This document shows positions 11,886 through 24,415 of a stretch of DNA of 64,000 nt, piece by piece (the first letter of the stretch is position 1; every line of letters begins with the position of its first letter). Where the stretch lies: the NCBI GenBank assembly GCA_034770075.1, contig CM068384.1:98580433-98644432 (forward strand). Direction: 5' to 3'. Made by a program: the position numbers and the translations under genes. This DNA comes from Aralia elata. Lineage: Eukaryota > Streptophyta > Magnoliopsida > Apiales > Araliaceae. The notes under the pieces are model-generated. The model saw only the letters and a list, made by a program, of their open reading frames with translations. It did no database searches and was not told the DNA's origin.

Positions 11886-13095
11886 CTTAATATTTCATCC
11901 GACCGTCAAAATGCGAGTCTCATTTCTTCTTGTGCATTTTAGTTAAAATGACAAAAATTTTATATAAAAAAATTAAACTTAATATGAAAATAACATAGTA
12001 TTTCAAATGTAAAATGTCATTAAATCTTTATAACTTTAACTCAACATTAATATTAATGGCTAAATTAAGTTTGGAGGTTTAGTTGACAAGAAATGTCATT
12101 CTTTTAAAATGAGTGATTTTCTAAAATAGGTTGCTCATTTTAGAATGGGATAATACTATGTAAAGCATATAACGCGTAGCCGAAAGCCAAACAAATGTGG
12201 AAATAAACTATAAAAATATTGTTAAGGGTCTTAAATTTTTTGTCTCAAATAAATTTTAAATGACATGATATTGAATATTTTAATTAATTATATTTTTTAG
12301 CATAGTCAATCACATGAGATTTATCCAACCAATATATATATAATGATAATACATTATTTAAAACACTGTTTGAGACCGAATTTTTTAGACCCCTAATATT
12401 ATTGAAATAACTAGCAGTTAGCCCACTGTAATTCACTGTCTTTATCCAATAGCTTACTCAACTTTAATTTACGTAATTATCCCATTAAACTTAATTTTGT
12501 AATTAGATCATTTTGTCAAATTAATTTATAGTCAATGTAGTTTTATATAAATTACAAATTGATATAAATTCAATAAATTTCAATTAATACAATTATGAAA
12601 ATTGTTAATTATTTAAAAAATTACTAATTATAAAATTTATTGTTTTTAAAATCTAAACAAATAATTTGAAACCCACAAATTCGTTTCAAAAAAATCAATA
12701 CTAGTCCTATACCTTAGAACTTACAAAGAATTTTCTTGTTGTTAAGTTGAGGGTGTCACCTTTCTAGCTATTTATATTTACATTCAAATCCTCGGTTATA
12801 AAATAGTGATTTAGTGGTTGAAACTGAAGTATTGTGACCTTTAAAATTTTAGATTTTATTCTCACTTGTGTGAGTAAATATTCTCATCTTCAATTCCAAT
12901 TGGACAAATAGAGAAGAGACACGTATAGAAGATTTGAAACCTTATTTTCTAAGCATCATAATTTGGAACATTCTAGCTAACCGCCCATTACCCATTTTCT
13001 CAAATCTTAATTAATCTCAAAATACAATTTAAGATGCCAAATTCAAATTGTGTGATTCGATAGGATGGAATATTAGCTAGGAATTATATTTCTTC

Positions 13096-13285
13096 CCTAG
13101 GATCCACATCATGTTCACTTCCTAATTAGCTCCTCTCCAATTAAAACCCTACAACTAATTATACTCCTAGTTGGTAGTTTATTCCTAGGATCCCATCATG
13201 TTTACTTTCTAAGCTCCTCTAATTCCATATATAAAAATTAACCCTAACAACTAATACTCCTTTAACTAGTAGTTTAATCAGCTAA
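13096..13285 (+). repeat. Two-unit tandem repeat, about 95 bp
   Basis: CCTAGGATCCACATCATGTT ... AGCTCCTCTCCAATTAAAACCC is followed by CCTAGGATCCCATCATGTTT ... AGCTCCTCTAATTCC, then AACCCTAACAACTAATACTCC. Two diverged copies lie head to tail. The function is unknown. Confidence 0.6.
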
Positions 13286-13631
13286 AACCCTAATTAAAAA
13301 GATCATCTTTTAATTTGCCATGTGGGTAAGAACTATGAATTGCTGGTCACCAATTATAGGGCCTCATTCCCAAGAGCCACAAAGATCATGTTGTTATTCT
13401 AAGCAAAAAGAAAAAGGGGAAAGGGCATTTGGTCAAACCCTAACCCTAAAAGCCACCCACCAATTTTGAATTTTTGCATTTTGTTTATATTACCAATAGA
13501 AGAGTTACTACTTACTTATTAAAATAAATAAATAAAATCCAGAGAAATCTTATAGTTTTCAGACAAAAAATCGTCAAATCCAACTGTCATATTTCAGATC
13601 TCCAAGCAATGTGATGCAACTAGCTTCCACT

Positions 13632-13633
<2 letters not shown>

Positions 13634-13685
<52 letters not shown>
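13634..13685. repeat. (AT)n microsatellite
   Basis: About 52 bp of uninterrupted AT dinucleotides. Confidence 0.95.
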
Positions 13686-13690
<5 letters not shown>

Positions 13691-16582
13691 ACATAATAAA
13701 AGAAGGAGACATTTGTAGATAGATAGATGGGTACTTTGCACCGTACGAATTTAATTAACCCAATAATGAGTAATATTAAATAGGAGTATTAATCTCAAAA
13801 TATTTTATTATTTACAAGTGTTGTCATATAAATTAAACACGTTTGCATGCCTCATATGGGTGATACAAACGTTGTCTTCTATCCAGACATCACACAACTA
13901 CTATATATCTCACCATAATCATCATCATATATTCCATCAACTTGTTGGCTGATCGATCACTTAATATATATATATAGGTGCTATTCTAGGGCTAGCGTTA
14001 GCTAGGAGTACTATTCCAGCTAACAGATTTTCAGCCATTCATTCAATTAATCGATGATTGAGATTAATTTTTGTTTGGGCCCGGTTGCACCTCCTAGGTG
14101 CAGTCAGTGCGACTCCTTCTTATGGCCAGGTTAATGACTATTATGGCCTCATTTTGACCCCACTGAAAAAAAAATATTTGTTTCATAATGTAGGGTAAAT
14201 TTTTTTAAAAAAAATAAGTGTAATATACATAAATTGACTCCACTCAAATTTTATAAATTTTTTACTATACGGGGTTAGATATATTAAAATTTTATAACTT
14301 TCTCAATCAAATTTCAACTCATATCACTTCTACCCGGTCTATATATGTATCACTCTCTATAATATTCTTAAACTAAATAATAATTTAACTTGCATTATTT
14401 TTCAAAACAATTAATGAGTTAATTATTTATGAACAATTGTTAAAAAAGTCTATTAGGGTCAATATAGTGTATATATACTATATGTTATTAGTTTTTATAT
14501 TATCATTGTAATATATTATATATTTTATATATATGAGACCTGAAAATACAAAAATATTCACACACACAAAAAAATGGCTCGTGGGCGCCGTCCTGTCAAA
14601 TTATTTATAGCGTAGTAATAATTTAAACCCCATTAAGAAGTAATTCTGCCTGAAATCGACCCCAAATCTTGATCAATAATCAAAAAGGTTTACCAGGGTC
14701 AGGTAGCCCTGCAGATTCGTGAGTGAATTGTCATCCTGAATAATCAAGAGTCCTATATTTTCATTATTTTGAATCGGTCGTATCCACTTTTTCAGAAATC
14801 TGACTTAACCCATACCTAAACTGGACCAACCCGACCCAGTTGCATCCTCGGATTACCCTTTAATTTAGAACCTTTTCTGTTAGCAGGAATAAAAAAATAA
14901 AAAAAAAAGTTTCAAAAAATCAATGTGCACTGCTCTCTATTTCATGGTTGGCTGATAGCCGCAACATTCATTTAATGAATTATATAATTTATTTATTTAA
15001 ATATTTTGTAGATCGTGCAATTGTTAGTTGAGTGGCTTCAACACATGCATGTTGTAGGTATTACAATATATACTTCCAGCCCACTTTTCACAAATTATTT
15101 CAATTATTTATGATATATAATCTACAATATGCACATATGATGCTATAATATTTAATCTACACGCATGGTTCACATATTGCTCTCTAAGATATGTGTCACT
15201 TATTGGCATCAGCTAAAAAAAATTAGTTTCAAGATTCTCAGATATTAAACTCGTAATGTGTTACAAATATTAAATTTGTCTAATGTATAATACTAGTATA
15301 ATGTAACGAATTATACATCCAAATATTTGTTTGAACATATATTAATATGCTACAAAAAATTATTGAAGTCGCTATCCTTGGGGTCAAATTGAAAAACTTA
15401 CAATTTGTCCTAATATAATGTAAAAGAATTTTTTTCAAACAGTATTTTCAGGATACAGAGAAAATAAGTGTATAAGAATCTTTAAATTCTCTTCTTTCCT
15501 TTTCTTCTACGGTAGTCTTCTTGTTCTAAAATTAAAGACAGATCCTCTAACTCTCAATCAGGTTGTCTTCCGAGGTCTACATCTTATTCATTTTTTTTCT
15601 TGATGCTCGTGGCAGAGGCGTGTGTGACATAGCTTCGTCTCTCTCGTTCACATAGCACCGCACTAATCTTCTACCACTTGTTTTGTTTTATTGTTGTTGA
15701 AAAAGGAGGAAATATTATATGGGCAATGGAAGACCAGTGAATAAACTTTTTTGGTGAAATGAGAGCTATATTTCAAGTTAATTTTAAAAAAATTTAAAAT
15801 TTCTTTAAGTTTTGAAGAAACAACAGCAAGAAATATGAAAATAAATTTATAATTAAGTTAGAAAAATAAAAAATTATCTTCAAGAAAATATTGTTGTATG
15901 TGCGTGTGTGACAGATGCAATGTGAAATGGCTGGGCCAATAGAATTAATTTGGAGTGAAATTTAGATGAGCTGCTAGAGTAACATACTAACGGCCAAAAA
16001 GTTCAAGCTGGAGAGCACGAGGGCCTATTAAATAAGGACACCTATTCGTGGTCCCCGGTCCTGGAAAAGGTGCACTACGCGCTTATTACACACAGCACCG
16101 ACGATGTATGAGAAGTGGGTCCTACCTGACACGTGGAAAGACCAGTGTACAGCGCGCTACGACAATGGCAAGTCAGCGCAACTTTTCATGTACTAATAAA
16201 TCTGCGGTTGAGCTCTTGACTTACTCTATTTAGCAGACTTTTCTTTCAAAGCCTATACATGTATTTCCTACATGCTAGCTGTTATCTTTTTTGAAATATG
16301 GGATTACACACGTCACCCAAAAATAAAATATATTTATTTAAAAAAAATACTCTTTTTTATTTTAAAACATATTTAGTTATCTATTTCTTATACTGTATAA
16401 TAAAATATTTTTGTTGATCACGAGTCAATGTGCTAATACAATGTATATCATTGTTCATGATTATCGTAAACTTTTGTATCTTTTCTTGTATTATTCTCAA
16501 AAGTCCAACTCTATATGCATGTATGTAAACAATATATATCATTATTTGATTTACATGCACCTCTTCAGTTTCATGCTTAATA

Positions 16583-16850
16583 TTCTATCCGTTCTCAAAA
16601 AAATGATTAAAAGTATAAATTTTTTTATTTTTAAAAGAATGAAATAAAATACATAAAGAGAGGGTAAATATATCATTTAGTAGTACTCATTAGTATAAAA
16701 AAAATAAAAATGTACTCATCACTTTATATAATTAATCTTGTGGGACTATTAAGAATAAATTTGAAACTTTTTTACTCTCCTTCTTCTACTTTTATTTTTT
16801 TAATATGTGTACAAATTATATTTTGATCATACTTTTAAAGACGGAGGGAG
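16583..16850. mobile_element. Stowaway MITE
   Basis: It starts TTCTATCCGTTCTCAAAAAA after TA and ends TTTAAAGACGGAGGGAG before TA. The interior resembles the element at 8,077, with the shared phrase GATTAAAAGTA near the left end, so both belong to the same family. Confidence 0.7.
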
Positions 16851-17102
16851 TATATTATACTACCATCCATACTACACTACACTACTACAGCATTTATAAT
16901 AGGATTATAACATCAAATGATACACAAACACAATTTTAAATTATATTAAAAAAACACTTTCTCGTATTTTGTACAAGTTATTAATTGAGTAAATATTTAA
17001 ACGAGAGATCAAAAGTTTCTAAAAAAAATTGTCAATAATCTTGTCCTTGTATTAAATATGAGGCTTGTTTTTCCTTCACCAAAAACATAATTGCTCCATA
17101 AT

Positions 17103-17340
17103 TAGGTTATGTTTGGACAACATTTGTATCCTTTTTTTTTTCATCTTCTTTAAATTTCAAGAAACACTTTTGAATTTCAGTATTAAGAAAATATCGACAT
17201 TAAACAAAGTAATTTCTCTCAAAATCTCACTATGAGTCCAAAAAATTAATTATTGTGATTTTTTTTGTTTCTCTTTAAGTATAAATAAAGTAATTTTCTT
17301 ATCATGCACATTCAATTTCTTTTAAAAGTCCAAACCTAAT
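17103..17340. mobile_element. hAT-like MITE
   Basis: The ends TAGGTTATGTTTGGACAA and AAAAGTCCAAACCTAAT form terminal inverted repeats about 240 bp apart. The AT-rich interior has no coding potential. Confidence 0.6.
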
Positions 17341-18758
17341 CAAATTTAAATTTAATTTTACTATGATAAAGTGTATTTATTTTTTGGGAAAACATATAAA
17401 TTGTTATACTTTAAAAAAATATTATTAATAATTATTTATGGTGTGCTAAAATCACTATTTTTGCAACATAACAAATTGGAACCTAAATAACTCCTAGGTC
17501 ATTGAATATGTCACCATAGTAGCCACACACAAAATACAAAAAAGAAAAATAATAGTATGTCACTAGCACTTAAGTTAGAATTTGGAATTCCTAATAAGTT
17601 TCTCATTGGGCCCACAAAAATTGACCTTTACTTTGCTTACCATCTATGATCTAAGTGTCTATGATATCACCCCCACCCCCATAATCAACATTACAATTAT
17701 ATATTAGGCCCACAAAAGGTATCTTTTAACAAGTTCCCACAAGACTCTAGTCTCTATAACACTATAACCATCACCGTCCATTGGGACTAATAAGGATTAA
17801 GGACGGTGGTGGACCTATAATGGTACCGAGTTAAGTGGTCTCCCAACATAATGGCAACTTATTTTTTGGCAAGTAACATAATGCCAACTTCTTAATAAAA
17901 TGGTCAAAAAGATTTCTCTTTTTGTTCACTAGAGTTACATTTTAATTTTTAGGAAAAAAAATAAATTATACACGTATGACATGTAAAATTAAAATTTTAT
18001 ATCCGCTAATAATAACATGTCACGTTGAAAACTTAAGAGAAAATCAAGAAATTTTAATTGCACTGACAGATTTTGTATTTACTATTTACAATGGTAAAAC
18101 TATTTTACTAATCATATTGGATTCTAAATCCCTTAATTTTATCTTAAATTCCCTAAATGATATGTTTATTGGAGAGTGTAAAATTCTAATTTTACGGTCA
18201 TCCATATATAATTTATTCTTTTATGGAAATAAAAATGTTAGTAACTTTTGTGCAAATTCTTAATGATAGTTTCACTTTGAGTGTTAGACTAAATTGGTGG
18301 CATTGTCAAAGCATCTAACTTAAAAAATGAGTAATCTCCTATAATTATATACTGAATCTAAAATTTAAATTGTCCGATCTAAAGTTATATCTCAATATAT
18401 ATGCTTTTATGTGTGGAGTTATTTTTGACCAAACATATAAATAAATTTGTATTGGTTACAGTAAATGGTGATTATAACACTTAATTAGCCACCAAATCGA
18501 ACAAGTAGTTAGGATTTAAAAAAATAAGATCTTCTGTAATAGTGTGTTAACGAATAACTTAAACCGCAAAGTGTTGTGAAAGGAAAAAAACATATGTCAA
18601 TTTTTTCTCTGCGGTACAGTATACGTTGTTGTAATTAAGTTGCTTCGCAATACTATATTATAGATAGTCTTAATTTTTTTATAAATCTTAACGGTCAAAT
18701 TTTATAATAAAAAAAGCAAAATCTGATGATCAGTCAATCATCAATTTTTTATGGATTC

Positions 18759-18796
<38 letters not shown>

Positions 18797-19326
18797 TTTT
18801 AAGAATAAAGAATATAAGAGAGTGATGTCAACAAAAAGATTGGGTAGCAAGACATTGACTTTTAATCCCCAACCCACTCTTTCTAGTCTCTCCCTCACAC
18901 ACATACCAACACACCAAAAAATACACGCGGAAAGGCCCAAGAACTTGTAAACCAAGTTTTTAATTAGGAGCGAGTCGACTGAGGGAGGATATGAGAGCCT
19001 GTCAAGCAAGTTGTTACATAAGAAAATAAAAAGTAAAAAAATTGTCAACATTATTGACAGACAATTGAATTTGTAATTTTTTATATACTTATATAACAGG
19101 AGAAGAAATGGTCAACTATATTTTTGTTTATATTTTTTTAATTACTCTTTTAACATTTATCAAACCTTTTGTCACTTTCCACAAAAAAAAATTATTTTAA
19201 TTTTTTTACATAATCAATTTGTAAAATTTTAAAATTTACGATCAGTATAAATTTATTTAATTTATATTAATGCAATAGTTAGTAGAATAATAAGTTTTCT
19301 TTATATGTACTAGTTTACGTGACACA

Positions 19327-19520
19327 AACTATGCGCGTGTTTATATATTTTAAATATTAAAATATTTAAAATTTTAAATTAAATTTTATAACTTTTTGCA
19401 ATTTAAAAATTTTAAAATATTAAACTATGCGTGTGCTTATATATTTAAAATATTAAAATATTTAAATTTTAAAATTTAAATTTTAACTTTTTGCAATTTA
19501 AATTTTAAAAATATTTAAAT
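19327..19520 (+). repeat. Short tandem repeat inside duplication unit A
   Basis: ACTATGCGCGTGTTTATATA followed by an AATATTTAAA-rich run and CTTTTTGCAATTTAAA occurs twice, about 105 bp apart. Unit B of the larger duplication carries only one such unit at about 20,966. Confidence 0.6.
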
Positions 19521-20293
19521 TTAAATTTAAAATTAAAATATTTTAAATTTTTATCTTTCTGTAATTTACTTTTCTGCAAATTAACTGCCATTTTTATTTG
19601 TGACTTAACTTTACAAGAACTAAATTCAGAGCTGAAATTTCATTATATCTTTAAAGAAATTTCAAACTAATAGTCCATTGCACTTAATTAAATTAATTTA
19701 ATTAATTATCTAGTAATATGTTTTAAATAAATTAAAAAAAATTAAAAGATCTATTCAACCCTCTTTCTAAATCTCATTGTGTCTTTGGTGAACAACATAA
19801 TTTATTCTCTTAATGGAAATAAATTTTTTTGTAACTTTTGTGCAAATTCTTAATGAATGTTTCACTTTGAATGTTAGACTAAATTGGTGGCATTGTCAAA
19901 ACATCTAACTCAAAAAATGAGTAGCCTCCTATAATTATATGCTGAATCTAAAATTTAATTTGTCCGATCTAAAGTTATATCTCAATATATATGCTTTCAT
20001 CATGCGTGGAGTAATTTTTGACCAAACATATAAATAAATTTGTATTGGTTGCCGATTTAATTATGAATGATAGAATATTTGTATACAGTAAATGGCGGCT
20101 ACGTACAACACTTAATTAGTAACCAAATCTTAAACAAGTAGTTAGGATTTTAAAAAAATAAAACCTTCTGTAACAATATGTTAACCAATAACTTAAACTG
20201 CAACGACAACGCGACAAGTGTTGTGAAAGAAAAAAATGATTAATTTTGAATTAATGGTATGTCAACTTCGCCTCTACGGTACGATGTACGTTG

Positions 20294-20512
20294 TGATGTT
20301 TAATTGCATCTTAATACATCTTAACAATTCACCTTTTAATGCATTTTAACAACTCACATCTTTGTATTAAGAGATACTCTGAATAGTTAAGATACAAATT
20401 AATATGAGTCTAAATTATTCAGAGGATCTCTTAATACAAAAATATAGGCTCTTAAGATGCATTAAGATGTGAGTTGTTAACATGCATTAAGACGCAATCA
20501 AACACCACCTTA
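20294..20512. mobile_element. MITE inserted in duplication unit B
   Basis: The left end GATGTTTAATTGCATCTTAA and the right end TTAAGACGCAATCAAACACC are inverted repeats that extend inward through AACAACTCACATCTT and its complement. It is absent at the equivalent place in unit A (near 18,625), so it inserted after the duplication. Confidence 0.7.
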
Positions 20513-22035
20513 CCTGGTAATACTGTAGTCGTAATTTTTTTTTTTGTGTGTGTATATATATATATATATATATTCATACTTTCAAGAATAAAGAATATAA
20601 GAGAGTGATGTCAACAAAAAGATTGGGTAGCAAGACATTGACTGTTAATACACAAGCTACTCTTTCTAGTTTTTAGTCTCTCCCTCCCTCACACACGTAC
20701 CATGCACACACTAAAACATACACGCGGAGAGGCCCAAGAACTTGTAAAGCAAGTTTTTAGTTAGGAGCGAGTCGACTGAGGGAGGATATGAGAGCTTGTC
20801 AAGCAAGTTGTTACATAAAAAAATAAAAAATAAAAAATTTGACATACAATTGAATATGTAGTTTTTTATATACTTATATAACAAGAGAAGAAATGGTCAA
20901 CTATATTTTTTATTTGATTTATATTAATGCAATAGTACGCAGAATAGTAGGTTTTCTTTATATATACTATGCGTGTGTTTATATATTTAAAAATATTAAA
21001 ATATTTTAAATTAAAAATTAAAAATTTTAAATAATTAATATCAAATATAGTGTTAAAATAAGTACTATTCATTTTAATAAAATAAAGGTGAAATATGGGT
21101 CCTAAAAGAAAACAGGTGAAATATAAATTTAGTTTACAAAAAACAAATTTGTAAGAAGTTGTATTCAATTTTAATTAAATTAATAACTACTTTACATGCA
21201 TATAACTTTCCCAATTATTTAAAAGCTGTCACAAAAATTATATTTCTCAACTTCTTTTAATTAAAACTTCTTGTCTTATGTGGGAGTGTAATTTGCAATT
21301 AAATTTTTTTTAATTTAATGTGTGACCCAAAGTTGTCAAATTTTTTTTATTAAAGCCTCACGCTTTATTTATTAATAAAGATTCTTGTACTACTCATCCA
21401 ACACATATTCCAGGCAAGTGAAAGTTCCTAAATGAAGATAAGTCACATCTTAAATGAATATCCAAATAATTTGAAGATAACGTCAATTGTCACGCGTTAA
21501 GTGGTTACACTACTAACAAATATTTTATTTCTTTCAAAATTATATATTCATTATTTTTTATTTACTTTAAAATTACAGATAAATTTATTTATATTTTTAG
21601 AATATAAAGTTGATATGAATTTTTTTAATATGTTATTATTTTTATTTTAAATTAATTAAGTATATCATGTCATCACTATTAAAATTATAAATAATTTTAA
21701 AGTTATATTTTAAATTTTTTTTTAAATAGTCGTTTGAAAAATATATATCTAGTTTTGATACGAGTAACATCTCCGTCTATACCAAATTGAGAGACACATT
21801 CCATTTCTAACCTTCTCTTACACATAGTTTAATATTAAGGGTTACCTACTTAATTACCTAGTTAAGACACACTTAGACATGTCTTTCTTGATATATAGTA
21901 CTATTCTATATATATATGTTAGGTTACTTCACCGAAAAACATGTATATATATCAATAAGTATCTATTAGTATCTCTAGTAATCTAGAATATGAGTAAAAG
22001 AATGTAAAAGGAAGAATAGGATATTACAAATTACT

Positions 22036-22300
22036 CCTGTTTCAAAATACATAAGATCATATACAATTTGATTTTTAAGATCAAACGACAGTCTAATAAA
22101 TTTTAAATTAATGTAAATTTATTTAATTTTAGATAATATAATTATTATTATAACTGTACAATATATAACAAAAATTATTAATCACAAAATTTATTTCATT
22201 TTAAAACTTTATGAGTCATACTAATTTTAAAATTTAATAAACCGTCGTTTAACTTCAGAAATCAAATTGATGTATCTCTAATTTTAGAACGGAAGAAATA
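22036..22300. mobile_element. MITE-like inverted repeat
   Basis: TCCTGTTTCAAAATACATAA ... ATTTGATTTTTAAGATCAAACGACAG on the left pairs with CCGTCGTTTAACTTCAGAAATCAAATTGATG and TTTTAGAACGGAAGAAATA on the right. This suggests a decayed Stowaway-type element. Confidence 0.5.
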
Positions 22301-23265
22301 TATTATTAATTAAATAGTCAAATAAGATTGTTTGAGAAATTATAATTAAGTTATAATATTGCACTATATAAAATTAAGAAATACAAAAAGACCAATTAAT
22401 GTGATACGTACTATGGTTGTGTACTAGTATAATCTTTTTTCCTACCCCGAAAGAGGGTACTCCCCAACTGCAATGCATCAAGTATTAATTATTTATAGAT
22501 GTTTTAAAATTTTAATTAGTACATTGACTCTGAGGTTAAGAGCTACTACTAGTAGATACGATGTGATTTAATCTGAACTCAAAAATCATACCTAATTACC
22601 TACTTATAGACAAATCATGCTGTCATCTTTATTAAACCAGCAAACAAACCTTCCCACTTCCAAACTTGATTATTGTATACTGAGTATTATTTAGCAATTT
22701 TAAAATTGAATTATTGACAATAGCACCCGGTGGCACATGCACAACGTGTGTAAATCATACAAGGTAAAATAGGAATTTTATAAAATTTGGACTCAATAAA
22801 AAGATAAAAAAAATAATATAAAAGGAATAAAATAATAATGTAATTAAATTTATAAGGAAAAAAAAAGAGGAAAAGAAGAAGAAGCATGAATTATCACCAT
22901 AATTATCATGTTTTATACGCAACTAATTAAAGGTGGTTTAGGTTAAAATTCTAAGATCATAATTCATAAACTAGTCATTAATTATATTTAGGGATAAATA
23001 TGAAAGAAAAATATATTCTTAAATTTTAATAAATAGGACTCTTTTTGTAGAACGTGAGGAGTATAATAATGACATCAATTTTAATACCCAACTTTGATAT
23101 TTTGAAGTTGGAACCCTAATCATCATACCAAAGAACCACATGTTTAGTGGTTGAACTAACTCTTTGTAAATACTTCGGTTTATACAATTGTTATACATAA
23201 TGCACACCGACATAAGCACGCGAAGGTCCTTGTAACAAAACAAAAGGAAAAAAAGAAAAAAGTCG

Positions 23266-23304
<39 letters not shown>

Positions 23305-23878
23305 ATTTTCATAAATAAGTTTGGCTAGCTATCCTCTTGAAATGTATACATATCATATTTTTGTATGCTTCCATTTAAAACTTTTTGATACATAAAAAGT
23401 GATATTTATCCATTAAATAAATAAATAATAAAAATAAAGACCTGATGAAAAATGCCTTACCAAAAATAACATTGACGAAAGCACACAAGTTTGGCCCATG
23501 ATTTTTGCAGGCTATAATTTTAATTATCCAGCCTACTATAAGAGGGAGGCAGATAGGCAAACACAACACATGTCACGAAAAAATTTATATTTTTCTTTTT
23601 ATAATTTTTATTGGAAGGACTACTCTTTTTCTGATCAAAGGAGTACAATACTCAACTCCAAATAAAAAATTTGATATTGTCGGAACAAATACTCATTTAA
23701 CAACACTTTTACAATTGTTAAAACAACGCTTAATGTTTTAAGTGACGCTTATTGCTATAACAATTTCATTTTTGTTCTGATTCTGAGTTCTAACAATACT
23801 AACTACCAAAAGTAATGCTAATAATTCTTGAGCTGATAGGATTAGGCCGCCAACACCGTGGATTATACCTAATTAAAT

Positions 23879-24030
23879 ATGATCATGTGCCGTATAGTTG
23901 TTGGCCCAACGGTAACTCTTGCCTTATGATTTTCATGAGGTCAAGGGTTCAATTCTTTCATTATTGGGTGTGTGAGTGAGTGAGTGGGTGTGTGAGTAAG
24001 TTAGCAAACAAAAAAAAAAATGATCATGTG
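23879..24030 (+). mobile_element. tRNA-derived SINE with 11-bp TSD
   Basis: The body is 23,890-24,019. It has an A-box-like TTGGCCCAACGGTAACTC, a B-box-like AAGGGTTCAATTC, a GTGTGAGTGAGTGAGTGGG stretch and a poly-A tail. Perfect TSDs ATGATCATGTG lie at 23,879-23,889 and 24,020-24,030. The family differs from the SINE at 8.6 kb. Confidence 0.8.
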
Positions 24031-24415
24031 ATGTAGGCATTAAGAAAATAATCCTTACTTAGCAAATCACTAATAAGCTCTAAATTAAGAAACGCTTAAG
24101 CCTCGCCCATGTCAAATCATTCTAGCTAAGAAGGCTCTTTTGGAACTTGCCACGGATGATGCAACCTGAAACTAGTAGTTACCTGGGGAAAAAAATGGAT
24201 TTACAATATTTTGCTTGAACAAGGAAATCAAGAGATATTAGCCTACTATAATTTCGCTTATGTAATAATTGGACTGTAATATTTAATTTGTTACAAGAAA
24301 CACTATTAATTGTTTACGGAATTTATTTAACTCCATGGCCTGAATTTAGAAATTGAAACCCGAGGGCAAATTGTGCCACTAAATGTGCAAATATTATACA
24401 ACAGATTATATTGAA

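Larger units (their letters stand above)
18209..21010 (+). repeat. Diverged direct duplication of about 1.1 kb
   Basis: Unit A (18,209-19,365) and unit B (19,797-21,010) are collinear. Both contain ATGGAAATAAA...GTAACTTTTGTGCAAATTC, a CTAAATTGGTGGCATTGTCA phrase, an (AT)n run followed by AAGAATAAAGAATATAAGAG, the phrase GATTGGGTAGCAAGACATTG, and GGAGCGAGTCGACTGAGGGA. Unit B has gained an inserted MITE at about 20,294-20,512. No long open frame is conserved between units. The block GATGTCAACAAAAAGATTGG...ACTTGTAAA is the best conserved part and could be a relic of a transcribed or transposon end sequence. Confidence 0.8.
5720..24410. other. 18.7-kb gene-poor, repeat-rich intergenic region
   Basis: No protein-coding gene could be supported here. 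Open frames are short, AT-driven and lack codon bias or familiar motifs. What can be identified is listed separately: Stowaway-like elements, hAT-like MITEs, two SINEs with target-site duplications, a long fold-back at about 11.5-11.9 kb and a 1.1-kb tandem duplication. (AT)n runs occur at 13634-13685, 18761-18794 and 23267-23300. A relatively GC-rich island at about 16,030-16,230 has no recognisable product. Confidence 0.6.

Noticed and set aside
16048..16233. 61-codon open frame in a GC-richer island
   Set aside because: No recognisable motif, no splice context and no homologous feeling to any family; the island is short.
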